Shown here: positions 1 through 6,490 of the stretch, piece by piece
Numbering within the stretch: position 1 is the first letter of the stretch
Layout of the letters: every line of letters begins with the position of its first letter
Assembly: GCA_018644745.1 (NCBI GenBank)
Contig: JABGPX010000546.1
Location: 1-7,611, forward strand
DNA from: Spirochaetales bacterium
GTDB taxonomy: Bacteria; Spirochaetota; Spirochaetia; ARS1246
Reading direction: 5' to 3'
Length of the DNA stretch: 7,611 nt
Notes under the pieces: generated by a model
Told to the model about the DNA's origin: nothing
The model's database searches: none
What the model saw: only the letters and a program-made list of their open reading frames with translations
Program-made: the position numbers and the translations under genes

Positions 1-111
1 GGCGACGATCTTACCGTTGACGACATAGTATGGACCGGACCGCTTCCGACGGTGTCAGACAGGGCCCGGGTCGCAGGCATTGACCAGACCGCGCCGCTGG
101 GTCAGCTACAC
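1..111 (+). pseudogene. possible inverted fragment of the Lhr C-terminal region
   Basis: Plus-strand frame 1 is open from the window edge and reads GDDLTVDDIVWTGPLPTVSD, then continues with RARVAGIDQTAPLGQL. Lhr proteins, some 50 residues after the FLARWQ block, have a segment of the type LDxLxxxGEVVWxGxGxLxxxDGRV, followed in some by a DQAPL-like stretch. The match (DDL, IVW-x-G, PL, SD, QTAPL) is suggestive but short and made from memory. If real, this piece is in the wrong orientation relative to the rest of lhr, with a junction near nt 100-120, just where the minus-strand protein stops looking like Lhr. It could be a true inversion or a fold-back chimera from amplification or assembly. 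Chance similarity is not excluded. Confidence 0.3.
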
Positions 112-3100
112 GATTCTCTCCGCGCCGCGACAGCCGCTGCCATCGTGCAAGAAAAGGCTGCAGATCCCGCGGCGGCAGCGGATCAAAACTCTCCTGCACA
201 CCGCTGCGTTTCTGCCGTCTGGAAAACCCGAGAATCCTTTCGAGATTCTCAGCATCACACACCTCTTCGACTTCAGTGCCTTCGGTGAGTCGGTCTACCA
301 CAACAATTTTGCTTTCCGTAAGGAGAGACAGAAGATCGTTTACATCAGAGGCAGAGAATCCGAAACTCCTTCCAATTGAGTCGACCGGCACCGGCCCTGC
401 GTAGACTAGCCATTGTGAAAGCACCGACTCGGCAGAGTAATCATCATCCAAGTCAAAGTTCGCGGATTTCCTTCTATCAAGCAGTCGGGCCAGATCCTTC
501 CTAAACCCGTTTGTGTCGTACTGCTCGATGATCGGTGTGATTTTGATATCGTCAATTCGGAGGTCCAAGCTTATAATTAACCGGACCAGACCCGAGAGTG
601 AGACCACGGACGCCTCGGTGGCCTTGGGCAGATGAACCAACCCGCAGCGAGACGCGACGGCGTCGAGAAGCTCTTCTCTCGGGAGCCCGTGGTCCCGTTC
701 CATCGCTTCGAGTAGCCGGTTCCATTCCTCAAGGGGAATAAGAAGCCTTTCACCGACCCAATCGGTCAGCTCTTCAGGTCCTCGGGGAGAATACCCCTCT
801 TCAGTTCTTCCGAGCTTAGAGGAAAAAATTCGAACAAGTTCGGCGTCGAGGGCCGGTCGGATATGGGGAGAAAATACCGCCTCTTTGAGAACATTCGGAT
901 CCACGCTCGGAGAATCATGTCCGACAGGTGTATCATCTCCGTAAAGGTGCTTGTTCGTGGACTGCCAGATTGCTCCGTCAGCGAAGGGCGACGGCTTTGT
1001 TGTGGAAATCTCGCTTATGGATATTTCCCCACTTCCAATTTCCTCCAGCAGCATTTTCAGCGAGTCGATATCAAGCTCATCCTGAATACAGGTCCGCCAT
1101 GTCTCGAGGAGAATCGGAAAATCCTGATAACTCCGCACCGCCTCCATGAGCTTTTTCGCTTTCAGCCTATTTACCCAGAGCGGTGTTCGCCGGCTTACCC
1201 CGGATCGAGGCAGAAGCAATGCTCTGCCGGCATTCTCCCTGAATCGAGCACCGAAAAAGGCCCCCTTTTCAAGGCGGGAGCGAATAAGATCACCGATCTC
1301 GTCGATTACAATTGATGAGAGGAGTTCGCCGATCGGCAGTTCGTAGGATCTTTCGCTTGTGTCCCGAAAAACCTCATCATGAGGTAGCTGAACGACGACC
1401 ACATCGTTGTCTGACATTACCTCAACGGGATAATGGTCTCTCTCCCACAGTGCCGCAAGAACCAGAGCGAGAGGATAGTTCACCCGGTTTCCCCAAAGCG
1501 TGTGGATAAAAACGGTCTGCAGATCTGTCCCGGTCGACGGATCAAAGCTGTGCTCAACAAGAATGTGATGACGATGCGGCAGCTCGACGCCGCTGGACTT
1601 CCGCTGATGTTTCAGAAAACTAATAAGCGCCTCGGATCCTTTATCATCAAGGGCGTGACGGGCCTGCAGCTCGAGGGGAAGTTCCGGATCTTCGAGCCGA
1701 TCATTCCAGTTCTCAAGAAAAGCGGAAATTTTCCGGGAATAGTGAAAGTCCCTGTTTACTCCTTCTGCTTTCCAGAATGGCTGGATCTTTACCGGCCCCT
1801 TCCAGGGAATCACCTCTACTTTCTGGTGATCCATCTTCATAATCTTCCAACTCTGAGTACCGAGGGTAAACGTATCGCCGGTTTTGCGCTCCCATACAAA
1901 TTCTTCATCAAGCTCACCAACCCGGGAAAGAGAGCCGTGAACCCGCATGGAGAAATAACCTCTATCCGGAATTGTTCCGCCGCTCATATAGATAAGATGA
2001 AGCGCTCCGTTATGAGCTCTCCCGATGTTGGTCACCTCATCGATCATTATCCTGGGCTTCAGCTCTCGAATTCGTGCGTCTCGATATCTTCCCGCGAGCA
2101 TGTCGAGCACGGAACGGTATTCCTTTTCCCGAAGCTCATGAAAGGCATAGGATCCCCGGATAACCGCAAAGAGTTCATCAAGATTCCATGCAGCAATTCC
2201 GAGCATGGAAAGCAATATTTGAGACAAAACATCGAGGGGGCACCGGACCGGGTGCACATCTTCTACATCTTTCTCCATCACAAGGTTGGCAATTACCGCC
2301 GCGTGAACCAGATCCATTCCATGGCTTGGGAACACAACCCCGGAGCTTACCTGGTGCACGGTATGCCCCGCCCTTCCAATGCGCTGAACCGCGGATGATA
2401 CTGAGAAAGGAGTCTGGATCAGAATGACCTTATCTAGGTTACCGATATCAATACCCATCTCCAGAGACGTAGTCGCGACTATTGCTGACAGCTCACCGGC
2501 CTTGAGCCGTTTCTCGACAATATGCCTGAGCTCTCTGGATAGGGATCCATGGTGTGCGTAAGCAAGCATTTCGCCGTTTTGATTTATGATGTGGGTGAGA
2601 TTCTCCGCGAGCCTTCGGGAGTTTACAAAAATTAAAGTAGATTTATGGTCTTTTACTATCTGCCTTACCGGCCCGGCTATCAAGTTCCAGACAGTATCAT
2701 ATCCACCGAGCTGCATATCCTTCAGCGGATATTCTATCTTCAGTTCAAGCTCTTTTGACCCAGTGGATTGAGCAACCTCTACGTTTCGCTTTATATAAAT
2801 CGGTCCATCTGCTCCTCGCTCAATCCGGTACCCGCCGACAAAATCCGCGATCAGCTCCACCGGCTTTACCGTGGCGGAAACCGCAATTCGCTGAAATTCC
2901 CCCGCCAATAGAACAAGCCGCTCGACTGCGGTAATGAGATGGGTGCCTCGTTTCCCTGCCGCCACGGCGTGTATCTCGTCGAGAATTACGGTATCTATCG
3001 TAGATAGTATAACTCTCGCTTTTGGTGAGCTCAGCAGGAGATTCAGGCTCTCCGGCGTTGTTATGAGTATCTCCGGCGGCTTGCGGAGCATTCGCTGCCG

Positions 3101-3487
3101 TTCAGACTGAGGTGTATCGCCGCTTCGCACGACAACTCTGATATCCGGAAAAGGCGTCTCTCTGCTCTCAAACAAACTTTGTAGTTCGCGGAGCGGTGCG
3201 ATGAGATTCTCCCTGATATCATTATTGAGCGCTTTAAGCGGCGAGATGTACAGAACCCGAATCGCACCGGTCTCTGATTCCCCACGGATAAGCCGGTCGA
3301 TGGCTGATAGAAAAACCGTAAGGGTCTTACCAGTTCCCGTCGGCGCTGTTACGAGCACATTGGCTCGCCGGGTTATCGGCGGCCAGGCTAATCGCTGTAT
3401 CTCTGTTGGTGTCTCAAATCGTGTAGAAAACCATTCTGCGACCAGGGGATGGAATAAGTCCTGAGGGATATCGGTGCTCTTCATCAC
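11..3487 (-). CDS. lhr: Lhr-type superfamily-2 ATP-dependent helicase, C-terminus disrupted
   Basis: This is a large 3'-5' nucleic-acid helicase of the Lhr family, ATP-driven, cytosolic and linked in studied bacteria to DNA repair. The visible motifs are: Q-motif-like ETPTEIQ (25-31), Walker A APTGTGKT (48-55), SPLKAL (82-87), TPESL (144-148), DEIH box (170-173), SAT (204-206), FVNSRR (287-292), TTSLEMGIDIG (339-349) and QRIGRAGH (368-375). A winged-helix-like region follows, then a DEAD/H-associated domain (about 600-800, including LVEHSFDP and HTLWGNRVNYPLALVLAA). The family block FLARWQ is at 1112-1117. After about residue 1124 the last 35 residues are rich in Arg, Cys, Ser and Pro and do not look like Lhr. 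Full bacterial Lhr proteins usually run several hundred residues further, so the end is frameshifted, rearranged or mis-assembled. The start is GTG at 3487 or ATG at 3484; no clear ribosome binding site precedes either. The gene is divergent from the DUF488 cluster. The family call is firm, the C-terminus is not. Confidence 0.93.
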   Translation of the reverse strand: MMKSTDIPQDLFHPLVAEWFSTRFETPTEIQRLAWPPITRRANVLVTAPTGTGKTLTVFLSAIDRLIRGESETGAIRVLYISPLKALNNDIRENLIAPLRELQSLFESRETPFPDIRVVVRSGDTPQSERQRMLRKPPEILITTPESLNLLLSSPKARVILSTIDTVILDEIHAVAAGKRGTHLITAVERLVLLAGEFQRIAVSATVKPVELIADFVGGYRIERGADGPIYIKRNVEVAQSTGSKELELKIEYPLKDMQLGGYDTVWNLIAGPVRQIVKDHKSTLIFVNSRRLAENLTHIINQNGEMLAYAHHGSLSRELRHIVEKRLKAGELSAIVATTSLEMGIDIGNLDKVILIQTPFSVSSAVQRIGRAGHTVHQVSSGVVFPSHGMDLVHAAVIANLVMEKDVEDVHPVRCPLDVLSQILLSMLGIAAWNLDELFAVIRGSYAFHELREKEYRSVLDMLAGRYRDARIRELKPRIMIDEVTNIGRAHNGALHLIYMSGGTIPDRGYFSMRVHGSLSRVGELDEEFVWERKTGDTFTLGTQSWKIMKMDHQKVEVIPWKGPVKIQPFWKAEGVNRDFHYSRKISAFLENWNDRLEDPELPLELQARHALDDKGSEALISFLKHQRKSSGVELPHRHHILVEHSFDPSTGTDLQTVFIHTLWGNRVNYPLALVLAALWERDHYPVEVMSDNDVVVVQLPHDEVFRDTSERSYELPIGELLSSIVIDEIGDLIRSRLEKGAFFGARFRENAGRALLLPRSGVSRRTPLWVNRLKAKKLMEAVRSYQDFPILLETWRTCIQDELDIDSLKMLLEEIGSGEISISEISTTKPSPFADGAIWQSTNKHLYGDDTPVGHDSPSVDPNVLKEAVFSPHIRPALDAELVRIFSSKLGRTEEGYSPRGPEELTDWVGERLLIPLEEWNRLLEAMERDHGLPREELLDAVASRCGLVHLPKATEASVVSLSGLVRLIISLDLRIDDIKITPIIEQYDTNGFRKDLARLLDRRKSANFDLDDDYSAESVLSQWLVYAGPVPVDSIGRSFGFSASDVNDLLSLLTESKIVVVDRLTEGTEVEEVCDAENLERILGFSRRQKRSGVQESFDPLPPRDLQPFLARWQRLSRRGENRVADPAARSGQCLRPGPCLTPSEAVRSILCRQR

Positions 3488-3635
3488 ATCATCGTATCGT
3501 CGATATCCAAAGGCATCAAGAATTCTTTCTACAATAGAACGACAATCGCTATAACTTCGGCTGTCTTGGTGGCATTAGATTACGGAAAATGAAAACCTTG
3601 CTAAAACGCAATTTTGATGACAAACTTGCATTATT
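3488..3635. other. divergent intergenic region between lhr and the DUF488 gene
   Basis: This 148-bp gap lies between two divergently transcribed genes. It holds one plausible rightward promoter (listed separately). I found no convincing promoter for lhr, although the lhr frame stays open upstream of its GTG until a TAA near 3578 without another standard start codon. Confidence 0.7.
3528..3555 (+). promoter_or_regulatory. candidate sigma70-type promoter of the DUF488 cluster
   Basis: TCTACA (3528-3533, four of six to TTGACA) is separated by 16 bp from TATAAC (3550-3555, five of six to TATAAT). Transcription would start near 3562, leaving a leader of about 74 nt before the ATG at 3636. It is the best match in the gap, but the -35 is weak. 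Confidence 0.35.
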
Positions 3636-4532
3636 ATGGCGACAAACAGCACCAAATTACGAAAATACTGTCAGAAAGTAGCCATTTCGCTAGCTCAAGA
3701 ATTTAGTGAGCCGATACCACAGACGCGATATCAGAAACTTCTTTTTTTATTAAGCCTAGAGCAAGAAAAACCAAGTTACTTTTTTGTGCCATATTATTAT
3801 GGCTGTTATTCATTTAGCGCAGCTGCTGACAGGGAGAGATTAGCAGCAAAAGGATTCTTGGAGCCTTCATTTAATGGCTGGAAGACCTGCAAAGAGATAT
3901 CAGTCTGGAGTGATCTTACCGAAACAGATCGTGGGGCAATCGCCAAAGTAGCCACTGATTACGGAAAGCTATCAACAACCAAATTGATACAACTAGTATA
4001 TGATCGATATCCTTATTATACGCGGCATAGTCGGATAAGAGGACGCTTCGGTATCGCCACGGGAGAGCCGTCACACAAGGAAGTAAACAGCGTCCCAGGC
4101 AAGCTTTACACAATAGGCTATGAAAGCCTCTGTATAGAAGAATTTGTCAATCGCCTAATAGAGTCCGAAATCCATTTATTGGTCGATGTTCGTAAAAACC
4201 CGATTAGCCGCAAATTCGGTTTTTCGAAAACGCGCCTAAGCGCAATTCTGCAAAACATGAAGATCCAGTATAGGCATCTGCCTGGCCTTGGTATTCCTAC
4301 CGATATCCGCAACAGATTCCTTTCGCTCGGTAACAGAACAGCGCTTTTCGAATGGTATAAATCGAGCGTCCTTTCCGGGAGCAACAATGATGTTCGCTCA
4401 TTGCACGAGATTACTTCTTCAAGCGCTGCCTCAGCTCTCGTATGCTTTGAGAAAAATCACATTGATTGCCACCGATCGCACCTGGCCGAATTTATATCTG
4501 AAAAAGCAAATAACTCTATCGTTCATTTATAG
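3636..4532 (+). CDS. DUF488 family protein with an extra N-terminal domain
   Basis: This 298-residue protein has two parts. Residues about 157-295 form a DUF488 domain, recognised by YTIGYE (158-163), DVR (184-186) followed by a Pro/Ser/Phe-rich loop, YRHLPGLG (212-219), and the family's Cys/His signature C270-x-E272 with C278-H279-R280. No reaction is established for this family to my knowledge; the conserved Cys, Glu and CHR residues suggest an active or metal site (inference). Residues about 1-130 form a separate helical-looking domain with RYQKLLFLLSLEQ and FVPYYYGCYSFSAAADRERL. This pattern (KLL-L, then a YGxYS-type turn, then xDLxRL) resembles SocA/DUF4065-like proteins, but that assignment is tentative. 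The gene's stop codon is directly followed by the ATG of the next gene, so translation is probably coupled. No strong Shine-Dalgarno is visible before ATG 3636. The context suggests an accessory, possibly defence-related operon. Confidence 0.85.
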   Translation: MATNSTKLRKYCQKVAISLAQEFSEPIPQTRYQKLLFLLSLEQEKPSYFFVPYYYGCYSFSAAADRERLAAKGFLEPSFNGWKTCKEISVWSDLTETDRGAIAKVATDYGKLSTTKLIQLVYDRYPYYTRHSRIRGRFGIATGEPSHKEVNSVPGKLYTIGYESLCIEEFVNRLIESEIHLLVDVRKNPISRKFGFSKTRLSAILQNMKIQYRHLPGLGIPTDIRNRFLSLGNRTALFEWYKSSVLSGSNNDVRSLHEITSSSAASALVCFEKNHIDCHRSHLAEFISEKANNSIVHL

Positions 4533-5366
4533 ATGAATCGCCTACCAGTTTATCCAGCAAAGTCAATTCTGATTACAGTAAAGACATATCCAACTTTGTC
4601 AGCGCGCTACGACGAATTGGTCTGTACCGCGGGAATAGACGAAAACGGAAACTGGTTTCGGATCTATCCAATCCCTTTTCGCAGATTAGATTACGAAAAA
4701 CAGTACACGAAATATAGTTGGATGACCCTTGCGTTAGAACGGAATGATAAAGACTTTAGGCCTGAAAGCTACCGACCGACCCACATCGAAGGCGCGCGGA
4801 TCACAGGTGAGATCAAGGCAGACGGTGGCGCGTGGGTTGAGCGCAGGAAACATGTTCTGAAAAAAGTCTATTCTAGTCTAAATATATTACTGGCAGAAGC
4901 CAAGAATCCGCAAATTAGGACATCTCTCGCTACTTTCAAGCCAGAGAAGATAGTAGGTTTTACAATTGAAAAATCAGATCGCGATTGGGATGCAGGCAAA
5001 GTTGCGGAAATCGAAAAGCGCAGGAAACAACTGACTCTCTTTGACGAGGAAAACCCTCTTAGGGTAGTTAGAAAGATCCCATACAAATTCAGTTATAGAA
5101 TTCTGGATGTGAATGGGAAAAAAGCAAAAATGATGATAGAGGATTGGGAGATCGGTCAATTGTACTGGAACTCTTTGGCGAGGCGCGGTTCAGAAGAAGA
5201 GGCCTGTGCGGATGTCAGGAAAAAGTATTTTGATGATTTCGCCAATACCAAGGATCTGCATCTCTTTCATGGTACAACATTGGAATACCACAATATTGGC
5301 ATAAATCCGTTCATAATAATTGGTACATTCCATCCTAAACCTCAAATACAAACTGAGCTTTTTTAG
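4533..5366 (+). CDS. conserved protein of unknown function paired with the DUF488 gene
   Basis: This 277-residue soluble protein has no signal peptide or membrane segment. I do not recognise a named domain, but its conserved-looking blocks match a family I recall only as hypothetical proteins: ILITVKTYP (12-20), WFRIYPIPFR (41-50), RPESYRP (76-82), KIPYKFSYRILD with MMIEDWEIGQLYWN (181-213), DLHLFHGTT (241-249) and PFIIIGTFHPKP (259-270). The aromatic/basic WFRIYPIPFR block could belong to a nucleic-acid-binding beta fold, but that is speculation. Two peptides fit the bacterial beta-clamp-binding consensus: QLTLF (166-170), in a basic-then-acidic linker, and QTELF, which is the last five residues. 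The ATG starts on the base after the upstream TAG, so co-translation with the DUF488 protein is likely. The methyltransferase remnant begins six bases downstream. The gene is intact and very probably real. Confidence 0.8.
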   Translation: MNRLPVYPAKSILITVKTYPTLSARYDELVCTAGIDENGNWFRIYPIPFRRLDYEKQYTKYSWMTLALERNDKDFRPESYRPTHIEGARITGEIKADGGAWVERRKHVLKKVYSSLNILLAEAKNPQIRTSLATFKPEKIVGFTIEKSDRDWDAGKVAEIEKRRKQLTLFDEENPLRVVRKIPYKFSYRILDVNGKKAKMMIEDWEIGQLYWNSLARRGSEEEACADVRKKYFDDFANTKDLHLFHGTTLEYHNIGINPFIIIGTFHPKPQIQTELF

Positions 5367-5372
5367 CATCTT

Positions 5373-5618
5373 ATGAATTGTCGTCAGTCATGGCAGGACA
5401 TCGCTCTTACAGCGAGAGAAGAAGCAGACGCACAGACATTTGAGAATGGTTTCTTCAATATTTTTGGTGTTACAAGGTCTCAGATAGCCATTTTTGAGCA
5501 GAAGGTGAGGCAGAACAAATCGCACTGGCAATGTATAAATAAGTGGGCCAGGTTTCTGGGCCTCTCAACTCTGGGTGCAGGAATCCTTTGCCTCGTTTTC
5601 ACTAACCCACACCAGTAG
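5373..5618 (+). pseudogene. N-terminal remnant of an MmeI/YeeA-like DNA methyltransferase-restriction protein
   Basis: The first 45 residues, including WQDIALTAREEADAQTFENG, FFNIFGVTRSQIAIFEQKV and FGV-x-R, match the N-terminal domain of large (about 900-1000 aa) class I SAM-dependent DNA methyltransferases of the MmeI/YeeA type. In intact members this is followed by GFIDLxWxGxLLVEQKS, part of the nuclease site. Here that block is absent. After about nt 5508 the frame gives an unrelated tail with a hydrophobic stretch (FLGLSTLGAGILCLVFT, 61-77) and stops at residue 81. I found no continuation of the family in the other plus-strand frames to 5740. The methyltransferase and nuclease domains are therefore missing and the gene is presumably inactive. 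It begins six bases after the upstream gene, as a third operon member would. Alternatively it is expressed as a small protein of unknown role. Confidence 0.6.
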
Positions 5619-5743
5619 AGGTGCTTGGACATATAACAGCACTTCGTTGCTACGAGTAATGCAATTTCGGTGCGACGCTTCCATCTGAACTTTCCTCGAT
5701 TCTATAGACATAGAGTCGGCCATTGTGATAAATAAAACGGATT
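5619..5743. other. non-coding spacer after the methyltransferase remnant
   Basis: This 125-bp stretch separates the truncated methyltransferase from the DUF6398 gene. It contains no recognisable protein in any frame and probably includes the deletion scar and the promoter of the next gene. Confidence 0.5.
5705..5732 (+). promoter_or_regulatory. candidate promoter of the DUF6398 gene
   Basis: TAGACA (5705-5710, five of six to TTGACA) is followed after 16 bp by GATAAA (5727-5732, four of six to TATAAT). The predicted start, near 5739, lies only a few bases before ATG 5744, so the transcript would be almost leaderless. This is a weak assignment. Confidence 0.28.
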
Positions 5744-6397
5744 ATGAAGAAAAATGGCGGAGCAAGCTCCGTTCCGGCGCAGGTAAAATCTACCTTTGAG
5801 AGTATCGTAGAGCTTACTGATAAGTTCTGTAGAGAATATCTCAACGATGAGTATACTCAATTATCAAGAGAATTGGTTGCTGCTCTCAGCAGGAAACGGC
5901 CATCACCTTTACTGAGAGGAGGTACAGCTACATGGGCGTGCGGCGCGGTATACGCGCTTGGATATGTCAATTTCTTGTTTGACAAGAGCGAGAGCCCCTT
6001 TGTGAGCGCCGATCAACTGTGCAATGCATTCGAAGTAACAAAAAGCACTGCGTATCAAAAATCGAAGAGTATCCGTGACATATTCCACATGAGTCAATTT
6101 GATCCCAGATGGTGTTTGCCAAGCTTGGTGGAGAGAAATCCGTTGGTATGGATGATCGTAGTTGATGGGATGGTTGCTGATGCACGTTGGCTTCCTCGGG
6201 AGATACAAGAGATTGCATTTGAAAAGGGATTGATTCCGTATATCCCAATTGAAAAGAAAGATAATCAAATTGAGTCAATTGAAGCAGTAGATGACAGCGA
6301 GTTTGACACGGTGAAAGAAAAACAATCACAAGAGCGGACGGATAAAAAACGAAAGCGCGGAAGCGACGATCCTTCCCAGCAATTGCTTGATTTCTAA
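5744..6397 (+). CDS. DUF6398 domain protein with helix-turn-helix
   Basis: Residues about 18-166 of this 217-residue protein match the DUF6398 pattern: VELTDKFCREYLNDEY (22-37), KRPSPLLRGGTATWACGAVYALG (51-73) and VNFLFD (75-80). An HTH-like stretch follows (SADQLCNAFEVTKSTAYQKS, 88-107), then QFDPRW (118-123), NPLVWM (132-137), and LPREIQEIAFEKGLIPYIP (150-168). The cyclin-like helical run plus HTH suggests a DNA-binding or regulatory role, but no function is established that I can name. Residues 170-217 are a charged, low-complexity tail with the basic cluster KKRKR (201-205), ending in QQLLDF (212-217), a loose match to clamp-binding peptides. The start fits the family; a weak ACGGA lies upstream of the ATG. 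It is separated from the upstream remnant by 125 bp, so it is probably transcribed on its own. Confidence 0.82.
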   Translation: MKKNGGASSVPAQVKSTFESIVELTDKFCREYLNDEYTQLSRELVAALSRKRPSPLLRGGTATWACGAVYALGYVNFLFDKSESPFVSADQLCNAFEVTKSTAYQKSKSIRDIFHMSQFDPRWCLPSLVERNPLVWMIVVDGMVADARWLPREIQEIAFEKGLIPYIPIEKKDNQIESIEAVDDSEFDTVKEKQSQERTDKKRKRGSDDPSQQLLDF

Positions 6398-6454
6398 CTG
6401 AGCCGAATCCTTTGAGTGGAATGAGAATTTGGCGCATAAGGAAAGGTGGGCGGT

Positions 6455-6484
6455 TTGACAATTGTGGTTGGCGCTCCTGATAAT
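6455..6484 (+). promoter_or_regulatory. strong sigma70-type promoter inside the inverted-repeat element
   Basis: TTGACA (6455-6460) is a perfect -35 box. After 18 bp comes GATAAT (6479-6484), five of six to TATAAT. The start would be near 6491, about 325 nt before the SEC-C gene. It is the best promoter match in the window, and no coding sequence begins nearby, so it drives either a long leader or a separate RNA. Confidence 0.55.
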
Positions 6485-6489
6485 CAGGA
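6475..6489. promoter_or_regulatory. palindromic candidate operator over the -10 box
   Basis: TCCTGATAATCAGGA is a perfect inverted repeat of two 7-bp arms around one central A, and it fully covers the GATAAT -10 box. This placement is typical of repressor operators that block RNA polymerase. The regulator is unknown; the adjacent DUF6398 protein, with its HTH-like segment, is one possible candidate. The same bases could also form a DNA cruciform arm as part of the surrounding element. Confidence 0.4.
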
Positions 6490-6490
6490 T

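Noticed and set aside
1433..2398. A 321-codon plus-strand open frame inside lhr
   Set aside because: It lies wholly antisense to a clearly conserved helicase with motifs throughout; its translation shows no family pattern and is a composition shadow.
3589..3681. A 30-codon plus-strand frame starting MKTLLKRNFDDKLALLW that overlaps the DUF488 start
   Set aside because: It has only a poorly spaced GGA upstream and overlaps the real gene in another frame. A leader-peptide role cannot be excluded but has no support.
5546..5562. GGCCAG/CTGGGCC hairpin inside the methyltransferase remnant
   Set aside because: The stem is imperfect, with a bulge and no T-run, so neither a terminator nor an attachment site can be supported.
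5758..5771. CGGAGC-AA-GCTCCG inverted repeat at the start of the DUF6398 gene
   Set aside because: The 2-nt centre leaves only a 4-5 bp usable stem, and it lies within coding sequence; probably chance.
5909..6461. Two overlapping minus-strand frames of 119 and 164 codons opposite the DUF6398 gene
   Set aside because: Both are antisense to a recognised conserved gene and their translations show no domain.
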